64,000 nt of DNA from Amycolatopsis acidiphila (GCF_021391495.1 NZ_CP090063.1:372001-436000), one strand, 5' to 3'; positions 1 through 9,345 are shown, counted from the stretch's first letter. Translations and numbers: made by a program. The notes: generated by a model from the sequence alone, not told the origin.

Positions 1-432
1 GAGCGCTTCAGCGGCCTTCCCGCGCAGCTCACGCCCGACCCGGGACCGCAGGCGGGGCTCGCGCCGCTGCACAAGCGCGCGGTCGGCGAACTGCACGCAC
101 TTCGCCGGTTGGCGTCCCCGGCCTCACTCGGGTCCATCGACACCTCGGCGGGCCAGGAGGACGTCCAGGTCTTCGCCCTCGAAGCCGGGGAGCAGCTGCG
201 CGCCGCCCTCGAACACCTGCTCGTGATCACGGCCTGCGAACTGATCGCCGCGCACCAGGCACACGTCCTGCGTGGCGAACCGGGCGCCCCCGCGCTACGC
301 GACAGTTACCGCTGGATCGGCGAAGTCGTGCCCCCGGTCGCCGAGGACCGTTCGCTCGGACCCGAGCTCACAGCACTTGTGGCTGCTGCGCGCTCTCGAC
401 CGTCAGTCCCTTCGGCACCGCCCACCGGGTGA
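1..432 (+). CDS. Aromatic amino acid (histidine) ammonia-lyase family protein, 3' part
   Basis: The frame is open from the first base, so only the last 143 residues are present. The block around residues 47-56 (GSIDTSAGQED) matches the conserved SIPTSANQED block of histidine/phenylalanine ammonia-lyases, and the preceding SGLP stretch and following helical C-terminus also fit. Such enzymes remove ammonia from an aromatic amino acid using an MIO cofactor; the MIO-forming Ala-Ser-Gly lies outside the window, so activity and substrate cannot be judged. The 3' end overlaps the 3' end of the convergent permease gene by 65 bp. It could equally be an aminomutase. Confidence 0.8.
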   Translation, partial: ERFSGLPAQLTPDPGPQAGLAPLHKRAVGELHALRRLASPASLGSIDTSAGQEDVQVFALEAGEQLRAALEHLLVITACELIAAHQAHVLRGEPGAPALRDSYRWIGEVVPPVAEDRSLGPELTALVAAARSRPSVPSAPPTG

Positions 433-1090
433 TCAGGGAAAAGATCCCCTCGCAGAGCAGCGCGAGCACGATCACCGCGACGCCGCCGGCCAGGATCTCG
501 CCGTAGCCGGCCCGGCCCTGCGCGAAGCCGTCCACGATGTAGCGGCCGAGGCCACCCCCGTCGTTGACGATCGCGCCGATCGCGACCGTTGCCACCAGCT
601 GCAGGAAGGCGACCCTGGCGCCGGCCAGGATCACCGGCAGCGCGAGCGGCAGTTCCATCCGGAACATGATCTGCCTCTCGGTGTAGCCCGTGCCGCGGGC
701 GGCGTCCACCGCGTCGGCGTCCACCGAGATCACCCCGGCGTAGGTGTTCGTGAACAGCGGCGGGAGCGCGAGCGCGACCAGCGCGATCAGCAGCGGCCAG
801 AAATCGGTGTTCACGTCCCAGCGGCTGGCGAGGAACCAGAACAGGATGATCAGCCCGAAGCTCGGGATCGCCCGGCCGATGTTGATCACGCTGCTCGCGA
901 GGAACGCGCCGCGCCGGTAGTGCGCGAGCCACAGCGCGGGCGGGATCGTCAGCGCGGCCGCGACGACCAGCGACAGCGCGGAAAAGCTCAGGTGCTCGAC
1001 CGTCCGATAGGGAATGCCGGCCGGGTCGCTCCAGCTCCACCGGTTCGGCTGCCCCAGCCAGTCCCAGGCCTCGGCGAAGATGTTGCTCAC
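368..1090 (-). CDS. Osmoprotectant (glycine betaine/choline type) ABC transporter permease
   Basis: A 240-residue membrane protein with several hydrophobic helices and a permease EAA-type loop (ELPLALPVILAG around two thirds in), typical of OpuBB/OpuCB/ProW permeases. It would form half of the inner-membrane channel for betaine-like solutes. The chosen GTG start at 1090 overlaps the stop of the upstream permease as GTGA, the usual translational coupling; an in-frame GTG 24 nt upstream is less likely. It pairs with the next permease and the divergent binding protein. No ATP-binding subunit gene is seen next to the pair. Confidence 0.85.
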   Translation of the reverse strand: MSNIFAEAWDWLGQPNRWSWSDPAGIPYRTVEHLSFSALSLVVAAALTIPPALWLAHYRRGAFLASSVINIGRAIPSFGLIILFWFLASRWDVNTDFWPLLIALVALALPPLFTNTYAGVISVDADAVDAARGTGYTERQIMFRMELPLALPVILAGARVAFLQLVATVAIGAIVNDGGGLGRYIVDGFAQGRAGYGEILAGGVAVIVLALLCEGIFSLITRWAVPKGLTVESAQQPQVL

Positions 1091-1794
1091 GCGCGCACCT
1101 TCTTCCGCGCCCACGGGGCGAGCGCCCGCTCCGACAACCAGAGCAGGAAGTCGACCACGACGGCCAGCACGATGGACAGCCCGATCCCGACGATGATCGC
1201 CGTCGGGTTGGGGGTGGTGGTCTGGATGCCCTGCCGGATGAAGAACCCGAGGCCGCCCATGCCGAGCATCGAGGTGACCGTGACCAGCCCGATCGTCGTC
1301 ACCGCCGCGACCCGCAGCCCCGCGATCACGACCGGCAGCGCCAGTGGCAGCTCGACGCTCACCAGCAGCCTGGCCCGCGTGAAGCCCATGCCGACCGCGG
1401 CCTCGCGCACGTCGGCAGGCACCTGCTGGATGCCGGTGACGATGTTGCGCAGCAGGATCAGCAGGGTGTACGTCGCGAGCGGGATGACCGCCGTGGTGAA
1501 CGACAGCCCGAAGAACGGCACCAGGAGCGCGAACGCGCCCAGGCTGGGGATCACGTACAGCGCGCCCGCCGTGGACAGTGCGACCGGGTAGAACCAGCGC
1601 CAGCGCAGGGACAGCACGGCCAGCCCGACCGACACGACCAGCCCGATCGCGAGCGCCGTCGCGGTCAGCGCGAGGTGCTCACCGAGCCGCTGCAGGATGT
1701 TGTCCGCATTGCGTTCGACCCACCGCCACTCGAACAGCGGCCGATCGGACTCGGCCAGCACGATTGCGCCCACCGGGCGAGCATAGTTCGTCAA
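1087..1794 (-). CDS. Osmoprotectant ABC transporter permease (second subunit)
   Basis: A 235-residue paralogue of the downstream permease with about six hydrophobic helices and its own EAA-like loop (VELPLALPVVIAG). The two would form a heterodimeric channel in the cytoplasmic membrane. The start is uncertain: TTG at 1794 gives the full frame and GTG at 1773 is an alternative; neither has a clear Shine-Dalgarno sequence. The gene reads away from the binding-protein gene, so both probably share control from the 80-bp divergent spacer. Family assignment is firm; substrate is inferred from the neighbouring binding protein. Confidence 0.83.
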   Translation of the reverse strand: MTNYARPVGAIVLAESDRPLFEWRWVERNADNILQRLGEHLALTATALAIGLVVSVGLAVLSLRWRWFYPVALSTAGALYVIPSLGAFALLVPFFGLSFTTAVIPLATYTLLILLRNIVTGIQQVPADVREAAVGMGFTRARLLVSVELPLALPVVIAGLRVAAVTTIGLVTVTSMLGMGGLGFFIRQGIQTTTPNPTAIIVGIGLSIVLAVVVDFLLWLSERALAPWARKKVRA

Positions 1795-1874
1795 GGGGGC
1801 TGATTTCTCAGGATGTGGTTTCTGTCGGTGGGCGCGGCTAGGGTCGTCTCGTCACACGAACTGGAGGGTGAAGG
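1795..1874. promoter_or_regulatory. Divergent promoter region of the osmoprotectant transporter
   Basis: This 80-bp spacer lies between the leftward permease pair and the rightward binding-protein gene and must hold both promoters. On the plus strand a TAGGGT hexamer at 1842-1847 resembles an actinobacterial -10 element, and a purine-rich GGAGGGTGAAGG sits directly before the ATG at 1875. No clear inverted repeat was seen. Confidence 0.35.
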
Positions 1875-2789
1875 ATGCGCTGGACTAGGGGCTTCAAGGC
1901 GGGAGTGGTGATCGCCGCCGCGGTGCTGGGCCTGGCCGCGTGTGGTGGCGGGAACGACCAGTCGGCCGCGCCGAGCAAGGGCGGGAGCCCGATCGTCGTG
2001 GCTTCGTTCAACTTCACCGACAGCCAGATCCTGGCCGAGCTGTACTCGCAGGCGCTGGAGGCCAAGGGCTATCCGGTGACGCGGAAGTTCAACATCGGCT
2101 CGCGCGAGCTGGTCTACCCGTCGCTGAAGTCGGGTGAGCTGCAGTTCATCCCGGAGTACCAAGGCGCGGCGATCAGCAGCGGGTTCAACGAGCAGGCGCC
2201 GACGGACGCGAACTCCGAGCACGCCAAGCTCGCCGAGCTGTTCAAGCCCTCGGGCGTCGGGCTGCTCAACTACGCGCCCGCCGAGAACAAGAACACCTAC
2301 ATCGTGAAGTCCGACCTGGCGAAGCAGCAGGGGCTGACCAAGATCAGCGACCTGAAGAAGCTGGACAAGGTGGTGCTCGGTGGTCCGCCGGAGTGCGGTA
2401 CCCGCGCCAACTGCTTCGTCGGCTTCCGTGACACCTACAAGCTGAACGTCACGTTCCAGAGCATCCAGGAGGCGGGCCCGCGCCTGGAGCAGCTGAAGTC
2501 CGGCGCGGTGACGGTGATCCCGGTCGACTCGGTGAGCCCGCCGACCGCGGACCCGGACTACACGGCGCTGCAGGACGACATGAACATCGTCTCGACCGAG
2601 AACATCGTGCCCGCCGTCACCCAGAAGGTGCTCGACGAGCGCGGGGCGGACTTCGCGGCGGTGGTCAACGCGGTGAGCGCGAAGCTGACCACGCCCGAGC
2701 TGCGCGATCTGAACAAGCAGGTCGACGCGGACGGCGACACGGTGGCGGACGTCGCGAAGGACTGGCTGTCCAAGCAGGGGCTCGCCTGA
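1875..2789 (+). CDS. Glycine betaine/osmoprotectant ABC transporter substrate-binding lipoprotein
   Basis: A 304-residue OpuAC/ProX-type binding protein. The N-terminus has a lipoprotein signal ending in the lipobox LAAC (lipidated Cys23), so it should be tethered outside the membrane and deliver solute to the two divergent permeases. The IVVASFNFTDSQILAELY start of the mature domain and the IPEYQG motif are typical of the family. The ATG at 1875 is preceded by a strong GGAGGG ribosome binding site. Betaine, choline or proline betaine are all possible ligands; sequence reading alone does not decide. Confidence 0.88.
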   Translation: MRWTRGFKAGVVIAAAVLGLAACGGGNDQSAAPSKGGSPIVVASFNFTDSQILAELYSQALEAKGYPVTRKFNIGSRELVYPSLKSGELQFIPEYQGAAISSGFNEQAPTDANSEHAKLAELFKPSGVGLLNYAPAENKNTYIVKSDLAKQQGLTKISDLKKLDKVVLGGPPECGTRANCFVGFRDTYKLNVTFQSIQEAGPRLEQLKSGAVTVIPVDSVSPPTADPDYTALQDDMNIVSTENIVPAVTQKVLDERGADFAAVVNAVSAKLTTPELRDLNKQVDADGDTVADVAKDWLSKQGLA

Positions 2790-2835
2790 TCACTAGAGTC
2801 GCGGTCGACGACCACGACGGAATCGGGGAGTGAGA

Positions 2836-3270
2836 ATGGCTCAGGTCACGGCCACCGCGGAACGGACGATCGACGCGCCGGCCGAGAAGGTACGCGAGCT
2901 CGTCGCCGACTATGCCGGCGTCCGGCCCAGAATTCTGACCGAGCAGTACCGGGACTACGAGGTCACCGAGGGCGGCAAGGGTGCGGGCACCAAGGCGAAG
3001 TGGAAGCTGCAGGCCACTTCGAAGCGTGTGCGCGACGTCGCGGCGACCGTGACCGAGCCGGAGCCCGGCAAGCTCGTCGAGACCGACGCGAACTCCAGCA
3101 TGGTGACCACGTGGACCGTGCGAGAGGCCGGCAACGGCAGCGTCGTGCGCATCGAGACGACCTGGCAGGGCGCGGGCGGCATCGGCGGGTTCTTCGAGAA
3201 GACCTTCGCCCCGGCCGGTCTGAAGCGGATCTACGACGGAGTGCTCGGGAAGCTCGCCGAGCTGGCCTGA
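2836..3270 (+). CDS. SRPBCC family protein (polyketide cyclase/dehydrase-like)
   Basis: A 144-residue single-domain protein of the START/Bet v1-like SRPBCC fold: it opens with a beta strand leading into TIDAPAEKVRELVADY, the classic first strand and helix, and ends in an amphipathic C-terminal helix (LKRIYDGVLGKLAEL). These proteins bind hydrophobic ligands; no function can be assigned. The ATG at 2836 is chosen over a GTG at 2830 because GGGGAG at 2825-2830 is correctly spaced from it. It is followed by a strong terminator hairpin, so it is probably monocistronic. Confidence 0.75.
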   Translation: MAQVTATAERTIDAPAEKVRELVADYAGVRPRILTEQYRDYEVTEGGKGAGTKAKWKLQATSKRVRDVAATVTEPEPGKLVETDANSSMVTTWTVREAGNGSVVRIETTWQGAGGIGGFFEKTFAPAGLKRIYDGVLGKLAELA

Positions 3271-3278
3271 GGGCGGGT

Positions 3279-3318
3279 GTCCGAGCCGGGAAGCGGTGAT
3301 TCGCTCCCCGGCTCGGAC
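3279..3318 (+). terminator. Strong hairpin terminator after the SRPBCC gene
   Basis: GTCCGAGCCGGG at 3279-3290 is perfectly complementary to CCCGGCTCGGAC at 3307-3318, and an inner AGCG/CGCT pair extends the stem. No T-tract follows, which is common for actinobacterial terminators. It lies 8 nt after the stop codon. Confidence 0.75.
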
Positions 3319-3448
3319 CGGTCCCGCAGGTGAGCTGTGTGCCACGGGTAAGCCGGGCCACAAAGCGGAATCCGCGCCCCGGTTCGGGGTGTTGTACCTC
3401 GGTGAGCGTGGGTAGTCCCCACGGAACATCGACGTAGGGAGTCCAACG

Positions 3449-4459
<1,011 letters not shown>

Positions 4460-4467
4460 ACCCCGGC

Positions 4468-4495
4468 GGCCGGGCCTCCCGTCGGAAGCCCGGCC
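4468..4495. terminator. Bidirectional terminator hairpin between convergent genes
   Basis: GGCCGGGC at 4468-4475 pairs perfectly with GCCCGGCC at 4488-4495 around a 12-nt loop. It fills the 44-bp gap between the ends of the rightward MDR gene and the leftward phospholipase-like gene and so can serve both. Confidence 0.65.
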
Positions 4496-4503
4496 ACTTC
4501 GGC

Positions 4504-5520
4504 TCAGCCTCGCGGGAGGACCAGCGGGAGCACCGTCGTCAGGGTGCGCCAGTCGGCGCTGGCGATGCTGGCGTGGTGCGAGGCCAGCAGGTGCACGCGG
4601 TCGGTCGCCTGCTGAACGGTCGGGTTGGTGCCGTCGATCGCGGGCGACACGTTCTGGGCGTCGGTCATGATCAGGAAGTAGTGGTTGGCGTCGTACCAGG
4701 ACGTGTCGATGCCGCCGTCGATGTACGCGCCGGCATCACCGTCGAAGAACACGAACCACGGCCGGATCGACGTGTCGGCGTACTGGGTCCGCGGGTCTCC
4801 GGACTTGGCGCCGAGGACGCTGGCGAACGCGGTCGCGTTGGCCAGCGTGCCCGCGGCCTTGAGGTTCTTCAGGTAGGTCGCGTACTCGACGTCGGTGTGC
4901 AGGGTGTCCGTCGGGTTGGACTGCTCGACCGTGCCGGGGATGACCTCGAGGATCATCTTGCCGTCGAGCGCACTTCGCGTGGGCCAGGCGTTCGCACGGG
5001 CCGCATCGTCCAAAGTGGAGTAAGAGCCGATGAGGTCGGCCGGCTTGAACAGGGCGTTGCCCGCGTTGGCCTGCACGTATGCGTCGAACTCGTCAGGGCC
5101 CATGCCGTCGCGGTCGTCGAAACCGAGCTTCAGCTCGACCTTGACGACGACCGGCCCGGCGCTCGGGTGGGCGGCGAGCCACGTCCGGATGTCGGCGAGG
5201 CAGGTGCCGAACGACTGGTCCCGGTTGCCGCCGTACAGGTTCGAGGCGGGCACGCAGTTGTTGTCGTTGCCGAGCGGGTTCTCGTGGCTGACCTGCCAGG
5301 TCTTGGTCAGGATGTTGTCCCAGACGTCCAGTTCGATCAGCGAGCTGCCGGCGTCGAGGCCCTGGGCGAGATAGCTGTAGGCATCCTTCGTGTACGTGTT
5401 GTGCACACCGACCGTCGTTGCCTCCGACAGCTTGAGCGTGCCGGTATCGGCCGCCATGGCCTGCGGCGCGGTGAGCAGTGCCGCGGCCAGCAGGAATCCC
5501 AGTGCTCGGACCAACCTCAT
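4504..5520 (-). CDS. Secreted Ca2+-dependent phosphatidylinositol-specific phospholipase C-like protein
   Basis: A 338-residue exported protein with a signal peptide (MRLVRALGFLLAAALLTAPQ) cleaved near AMAA. The mature part shows PLC-superfamily features: GVHNTY with the first catalytic-type His, IELDVW with acidic metal ligands, and VSHENP with the second His. It would hydrolyse a phosphoinositide or similar phosphodiester outside the cell. The ATG at 5520 is preceded by GGAGACC. The frame stays open far upstream, but that part is antisense to other genes and lacks this start context. A 46-nt-spaced inverted repeat (TTCCCGTC at 5531, GACGGGAA at 5585) lies just upstream. Confidence 0.8.
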   Translation of the reverse strand: MRLVRALGFLLAAALLTAPQAMAADTGTLKLSEATTVGVHNTYTKDAYSYLAQGLDAGSSLIELDVWDNILTKTWQVSHENPLGNDNNCVPASNLYGGNRDQSFGTCLADIRTWLAAHPSAGPVVVKVELKLGFDDRDGMGPDEFDAYVQANAGNALFKPADLIGSYSTLDDAARANAWPTRSALDGKMILEVIPGTVEQSNPTDTLHTDVEYATYLKNLKAAGTLANATAFASVLGAKSGDPRTQYADTSIRPWFVFFDGDAGAYIDGGIDTSWYDANHYFLIMTDAQNVSPAIDGTNPTVQQATDRVHLLASHHASIASADWRTLTTVLPLVLPRG

Positions 5521-5673
5521 CGGGGTCTCCTTCCCGTCGGGAAAACCCTGGCCGACGCGCGTTACGAGAAAATGGTTCACGTCTGACGGGAAGGTAGTAC
5601 TACAGGGAACGTACGCGTTAGAGCCGTTCGTAGGGTGACGACCGGACGCCGTGCGTGGTCGAGCATCGACGGC

Positions 5674-6420
5674 ATGACGACGCTGCAAGTGCGGGTCCGG
5701 CCGGTCGAGCGGGTGGCCTACCGGGTGGGCGCGATCCTGTTCCTGAGTGGTCTGGTCCACCTCGTCGTGCTGGTGGCCTCCGGCACCACGTGGGAGGGAC
5801 CGCTGTCGTACCGGAAGGCGATGACGTTCGGGCTCTCCTTCGGGCTCACGCTGGCGACGCTCGCGTGGGCGACGTCCTTCCTGCGCATGAACGAAAGGAC
5901 GCGGACCACGCTCCTCGGCGCCTTCACCGTGGTGAGTGTCGTCGAGGTCGCGCTCGTGACGATGCAGGTGTGGCGCGGCGTCCCGTCCCACTTCAACTTC
6001 GAGACCGGCTTCGACACCCTCGTGTCGATGACGCTCGCGCTCGGCGGCGCGGTGATCATCGTGACCGTCGCCGGGTTCACGGCCGCCGCGCTGCGCTCGA
6101 CGAGCGGGCTGTCCCCGAGCATGCTGCTCGCACTGCGGTTCGGGCTGGTCGTCCTGATCGGCGCCCTGGCCGTCGGCGCGATCATGATCGCGGACGGGGT
6201 GCGCGTTTCCCGCGGCGGTGACCCACAGCTGGCGTACACCACCGCGGGCGCGTTGAAGCCCGTGCATTTCGTGGCCATGCACGCGATCCTCGTCGTCCCG
6301 GCCCTCGCGTGGCTGATGCGCTTCACGACCTGGCCGGAACGCCGCCGGACCCGCGTCATCCAGGCGACGGCCGTCCTCTACGCGATCGCCGTCGCGGGGA
6401 CCTGGGTGGTGTTCGGCTAG
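5674..6420 (+). CDS. Conserved integral membrane protein, seven predicted helices
   Basis: A 248-residue hydrophobic protein with about seven membrane segments and short charged loops; I do not recognise the family. Notable residues are His in helix one (SGLVHLVVL), a GVPSHFNFETGFDT loop, and HFVAMHAILVVPALAW in helix six, which could ligate a metal or heme. The start is uncertain: ATG 5674 is chosen because the protein then begins shortly before the first helix; GTG 5635 is the alternative. Its stop overlaps the stop of the convergent purU gene on a shared CTAG. A 10-bp palindrome (GTAGTACTAC, 5594-5603) lies upstream. Confidence 0.65.
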   Translation: MTTLQVRVRPVERVAYRVGAILFLSGLVHLVVLVASGTTWEGPLSYRKAMTFGLSFGLTLATLAWATSFLRMNERTRTTLLGAFTVVSVVEVALVTMQVWRGVPSHFNFETGFDTLVSMTLALGGAVIIVTVAGFTAAALRSTSGLSPSMLLALRFGLVVLIGALAVGAIMIADGVRVSRGGDPQLAYTTAGALKPVHFVAMHAILVVPALAWLMRFTTWPERRRTRVIQATAVLYAIAVAGTWVVFG

Positions 6421-7277
6421 AAGACCACCGTGCGGTTGCCGTGCACCAGGACACGGCTTTCCAGGTGCCAGCGCAGGCCGCGGGCGAGCGTGACCTTCTC
6501 GATGTCGCGGCCCTTGCGGACCAGGTCGGACACCGTGTCCCCGTGGTCGACGCGGATGACGTCCTGCTCGATGATCGGGCCCGCGTCGAGGTCCGCCGTG
6601 ACGTAGTGGCAGGTGGCGCCGATCAGCTTGACGCCGCGCCGGTGCGCCTGGTGGTACGGCCGCGCCCCGATGAACGACGGCAGGAAGCTGTGGTGGATGT
6701 TGACCGCGCGCCCGGCCCACGCCACGCACAGGTCGGGCGGCAGGATCTGCATGAACCGCGCCAGCACGACCGCGTGCGGGTCGTGCTCGTCGACCAGCTT
6801 CCGGAGCTCCGCGAACGCCGCCGCCTTGTCGCCGGCCGGAAAAGGCACGTGGTGGAACGGAATGCCGTGCGCTCGCGTGATCCCCGCCAGCGAGTCGTGG
6901 TTGCCGATCACCGCGCGCACGTCGACGTCGAGCTCGCCCGACGCCACCCGGCCCAGCAGGTCGTACAGGCAGTGCCCGTCCTTCGACACCAGGATCACCA
7001 CGCGGCGGCGGACCCCGGTGTCCTCGACCCGCCAGTTCGACTCCGCCGACAGCGACGACGCGACCTCCGCGAAACGGGTCCGCAACTCGTCGACGCCGAA
7101 CGGCAGCGAGTCCGCGCGCACCTCCTGGCGGGTGAAGAACCAGCCGGTGTCCTGATCGGTGTGGTAGGCCGCTTCGACGATCCAACCGCCGGCGTCCGCG
7201 AGGAACGAGGACACCCGCGCGACGATGCCGGTGCGGTCTGGGCAGCCGAAGGTGATCACATAACGTCGTTCGGACAC
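6417..7277 (-). CDS. purU: Formyltetrahydrofolate deformylase
   Basis: A 286-residue enzyme, matching the usual PurU length of about 280. It releases formate from 10-formyl-THF, balancing one-carbon pools and feeding formate to PurT-type purine synthesis. An N-terminal ACT domain (residues 1-85; YVITFGCPDRTGIVARVSSF) precedes the formyltransferase domain with NIHHSFLPSF carrying the catalytic Asn and His, and DLDAGPIIEQD carrying the catalytic Asp. The GTG start at 7277 begins exactly at the conserved N-terminus. It lies at the 3' end of a leftward gene run, 23 nt after the isomerase-like gene. Confidence 0.93.
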   Translation of the reverse strand: MSERRYVITFGCPDRTGIVARVSSFLADAGGWIVEAAYHTDQDTGWFFTRQEVRADSLPFGVDELRTRFAEVASSLSAESNWRVEDTGVRRRVVILVSKDGHCLYDLLGRVASGELDVDVRAVIGNHDSLAGITRAHGIPFHHVPFPAGDKAAAFAELRKLVDEHDPHAVVLARFMQILPPDLCVAWAGRAVNIHHSFLPSFIGARPYHQAHRRGVKLIGATCHYVTADLDAGPIIEQDVIRVDHGDTVSDLVRKGRDIEKVTLARGLRWHLESRVLVHGNRTVVF

Positions 7278-7300
7278 CCTGTCATCTTCCCCGGTGCAGC

Positions 7301-8017
7301 TCAGGGCGATGCGAGGGGCTCCAGCAGCGCCGTTTCCCCGGTGACCACGGCGCTGCTCGGCCGGCCCCAGACCCGCCGGTAGACCGCGTCCGCCGGACCG
7401 GCGATCGTCACGTCGGCCTCGACCTCGTCGGGGCTGATCGACGGCGGGGCGCCGGGCGCCAGCCGGACGGCCCAGGTGCGGGCGGCGTCGGTCGCGTGCA
7501 GCAGCACGGTGCCCTCGAACTCCGACTTCGACCAGTCCTGGCGCGTCGGCACCATCCACGCGATCAGCTCGTCGATGCCGTCCGCGGCGAACTCGGGGTC
7601 GAAGACCAGGGTTGGCTCGGCGTTCAGCGCGTGCTCGCCGTCCAGCCGGTGGATGGCGGCCTCATGCGCCTGCCGCCGCGCCCACGAGCCCGCCACCTGC
7701 GGGTATCGCGTGAACGGCAGCCAGGCCGGCGCCTGCGCGTCGGTGAGGTTGTCGAGCATGGTCGTGCGCCGGCCGTCCCACCAGGCCAGCAGCTCGTCCC
7801 AGTCCTCGGGCGGGCGATCGGGCTTGACGTCCTTTCCGCTCGGATCGGCCAGCGCCTTGACCACCCAGGACTGGACCCGGCCGAGATGACCGACCAGGCG
7901 GCTAACGGTCCACCTCGGGCACGTGGGCACGGTGGCCTCCGGGCCGGCTGCCAGTGCTGCCGAGCGCAGGGCATCGCAATGGGTCCGGATCGCCGTCAGA
8001 AAGTCCTCGTGCCGCAT
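7301..8017 (-). CDS. Mycothiol-dependent maleylpyruvate isomerase (MDMPI/DinB) family protein
   Basis: A 238-residue protein with the DinB-like four-helix N-terminal domain: TCPRWTVSRLVGHLGRVQSW contains the family Trp and metal-ligand-type His, and RRQAHEAAIHRLDGEHA supplies the second histidine cluster. The C-terminal half resembles the MDMPI C-terminal domain. Such proteins use mycothiol as cofactor, which fits the mshA gene nearby; the substrate is unknown. The ATG at 8017 lies inside the 3' end of the upstream DedA gene, a 116-bp same-strand overlap that is unusually long. Confidence 0.78.
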   Translation of the reverse strand: MRHEDFLTAIRTHCDALRSAALAAGPEATVPTCPRWTVSRLVGHLGRVQSWVVKALADPSGKDVKPDRPPEDWDELLAWWDGRRTTMLDNLTDAQAPAWLPFTRYPQVAGSWARRQAHEAAIHRLDGEHALNAEPTLVFDPEFAADGIDELIAWMVPTRQDWSKSEFEGTVLLHATDAARTWAVRLAPGAPPSISPDEVEADVTIAGPADAVYRRVWGRPSSAVVTGETALLEPLASP

Positions 8018-8618
8018 GCCGCGAGCGTATCCGGCGCACGAGCTCGATCGCGCCCACCAGGAGCAGGCCGATCGCGAACGACAGCACCAGCCCCTTGCCG
8101 GGCGAGTCGGCGAACGCCATCCCGCCCACACAACCGATACACACGCTGTATACCGCCCATATACACGTGCCGAGCACGTCGAGCGCGACGAACCGGGACC
8201 ACGGCACGCCCATGCTGCCGGTCGCCAGGCCGCTCGCGACGCGCCCGCCGGGCAGGTACCGGGCCGCGACGATCAGCAGCGCGTTGTGCCGGTCCACCTG
8301 CGTCTGCGCCCACTCGTAGCGGGCCTGCCCGCGTTCACCGCGTTGCAGCCGGGCGAGCATCCGCGGCCCCGCACGGCGGCCGATCCAGTGGGACAGGCAG
8401 TCGCCGGCCAGCGCGCCGAGCGCGGCCGTCGCGACCAGCAGGGCCAGCCGCGGCAGGTCGGGCCCCAGCAGCACCGCGACCGTCACCACCGTGGTCTCGC
8501 TGGGCATGAACGGCAGCAGCGCGTCGAGCGCGGACACCGCGAACACGATCAGCCACAACCACGGCGAGGCGAGTGTCCCCCGGAGCAGCTCGCTGATGCT
8601 GTCCAGCAGCTCAAACAT
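7902..8618 (-). CDS. DedA family membrane protein
   Basis: A 238-residue VTT/SNARE-associated-domain protein with four to five membrane segments. PFMPSETTVVTVAVLLG and DCLSHWIGRRAG match the conserved glutamate and glycine/arginine-rich regions, and RYLPGGRVASGLATGSMG matches the re-entrant motif. DedA proteins are implicated in lipid scrambling and in tolerance to membrane stress. The last 40 or so residues come from sequence overlapping the downstream isomerase gene and look like a non-conserved tail. It starts within the end of the acyltransferase gene (8-bp overlap), tying it to the lipid gene pair. Confidence 0.85.
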   Translation of the reverse strand: MFELLDSISELLRGTLASPWLWLIVFAVSALDALLPFMPSETTVVTVAVLLGPDLPRLALLVATAALGALAGDCLSHWIGRRAGPRMLARLQRGERGQARYEWAQTQVDRHNALLIVAARYLPGGRVASGLATGSMGVPWSRFVALDVLGTCIWAVYSVCIGCVGGMAFADSPGKGLVLSFAIGLLLVGAIELVRRIRSRHAARGLSDGDPDPLRCPALGSTGSRPGGHRAHVPEVDR

Positions 8619-9345
8619 GAGCGGCCTGACGGATGCCGCGAGGCCGTGCGGAGGTGAGGACCGACCGGACACTCGCTTCGGCCCGCGCGGCCAGCTCGCG
8701 CCGGTCGCCGTCGGGCTCGAACGCGTCGTGCGCCGTCACCCGGACCTGCAGGTCGCTCGCCTGAGTCACCCGCCGCAGCGAAGCGAGCAACGTGTCGTCG
8801 CCGACGAAGGACGCCACCGTGCTCGGCTCGTCGCCCTGCAGGTATTCGAAGGTCAGCGGCCGGATCGGCGCCCGCGCGTCGATGGCCGCCTGGAACGGGG
8901 CCCGGCGGAACTCGCCGCCACCGCACCGGCCGCACCACGTCGTGCCCTCGGGGAACACCAGCACCGACCTGCCGGAACGCAGTGCGCCCGCCAGGTCGGC
9001 GACGACGGCAGGCAGTCCCCTCAGCTCGTTCCGGCCGATGAACATGGTCCCGCACCGCCGGGCGAGCCCGCCGATGAGCGGCCAGCGGCCGACCTCGCGC
9101 TTGGCAAGGAACGCGGTCGGCTCGATCGCCAGCGCGGTGACGATGTCCAGCCAGGACAGGTGGTTCGCGACGATCAGCGAACCACGCGCATCGGGCGCGG
9201 CGAGCCGGTCGTTGTCGGTCGCCACCTCGACCCCCAGTTCCGTGAGCAGCCGCCGCGCCGGCGGACGAAGGCCGCCGTTTCGCACGGCGGAACCCGCGCC
9301 CGCCAGCACCGTGAGCGCCCCGCGCCACCGCCGCACAGCTTGCAT
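8611..9345 (-). CDS. PlsC-type lysophospholipid acyltransferase (OlsA-like)
   Basis: A 244-residue 1-acylglycerol-3-phosphate acyltransferase fold. The HX4D catalytic motif is visible as NHLSWLD, and the acceptor-binding motif as FPEGTTW. Directly after an OlsB-like gene, the best guess is the O-acyltransferase that converts lyso-ornithine lipid to ornithine lipid. A CGRCGGG segment adds two cysteines in the loop after the PEG motif. The ATG at 9345 is used; GTG at 9354 adds three residues. Neither has a clear ribosome binding site, so coupling from the upstream gene is weak. Ordinary phosphatidate synthesis is the alternative role. Confidence 0.82.
   Translation of the reverse strand: MQAVRRWRGALTVLAGAGSAVRNGGLRPPARRLLTELGVEVATDNDRLAAPDARGSLIVANHLSWLDIVTALAIEPTAFLAKREVGRWPLIGGLARRCGTMFIGRNELRGLPAVVADLAGALRSGRSVLVFPEGTTWCGRCGGGEFRRAPFQAAIDARAPIRPLTFEYLQGDEPSTVASFVGDDTLLASLRRVTQASDLQVRVTAHDAFEPDGDRRELAARAEASVRSVLTSARPRGIRQAAHV

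Noticed and set aside
272..1591. Plus-strand open frame across the permease genes
   Set aside because: Antisense to two clear ABC permeases and without any domain.
5594..5603. Palindrome GTAGTACTAC as an operator
   Set aside because: Only 10 bp with no spacer or second copy; recorded in the neighbouring gene entry but not called as a site.
4504..7185. Very long minus-strand open frame across the phospholipase-like gene and beyond
   Set aside because: Only the 3' 338 codons have a signal peptide, a ribosome binding site and family motifs; the rest is antisense or out of frame to the membrane protein and purU genes and has shadow composition.
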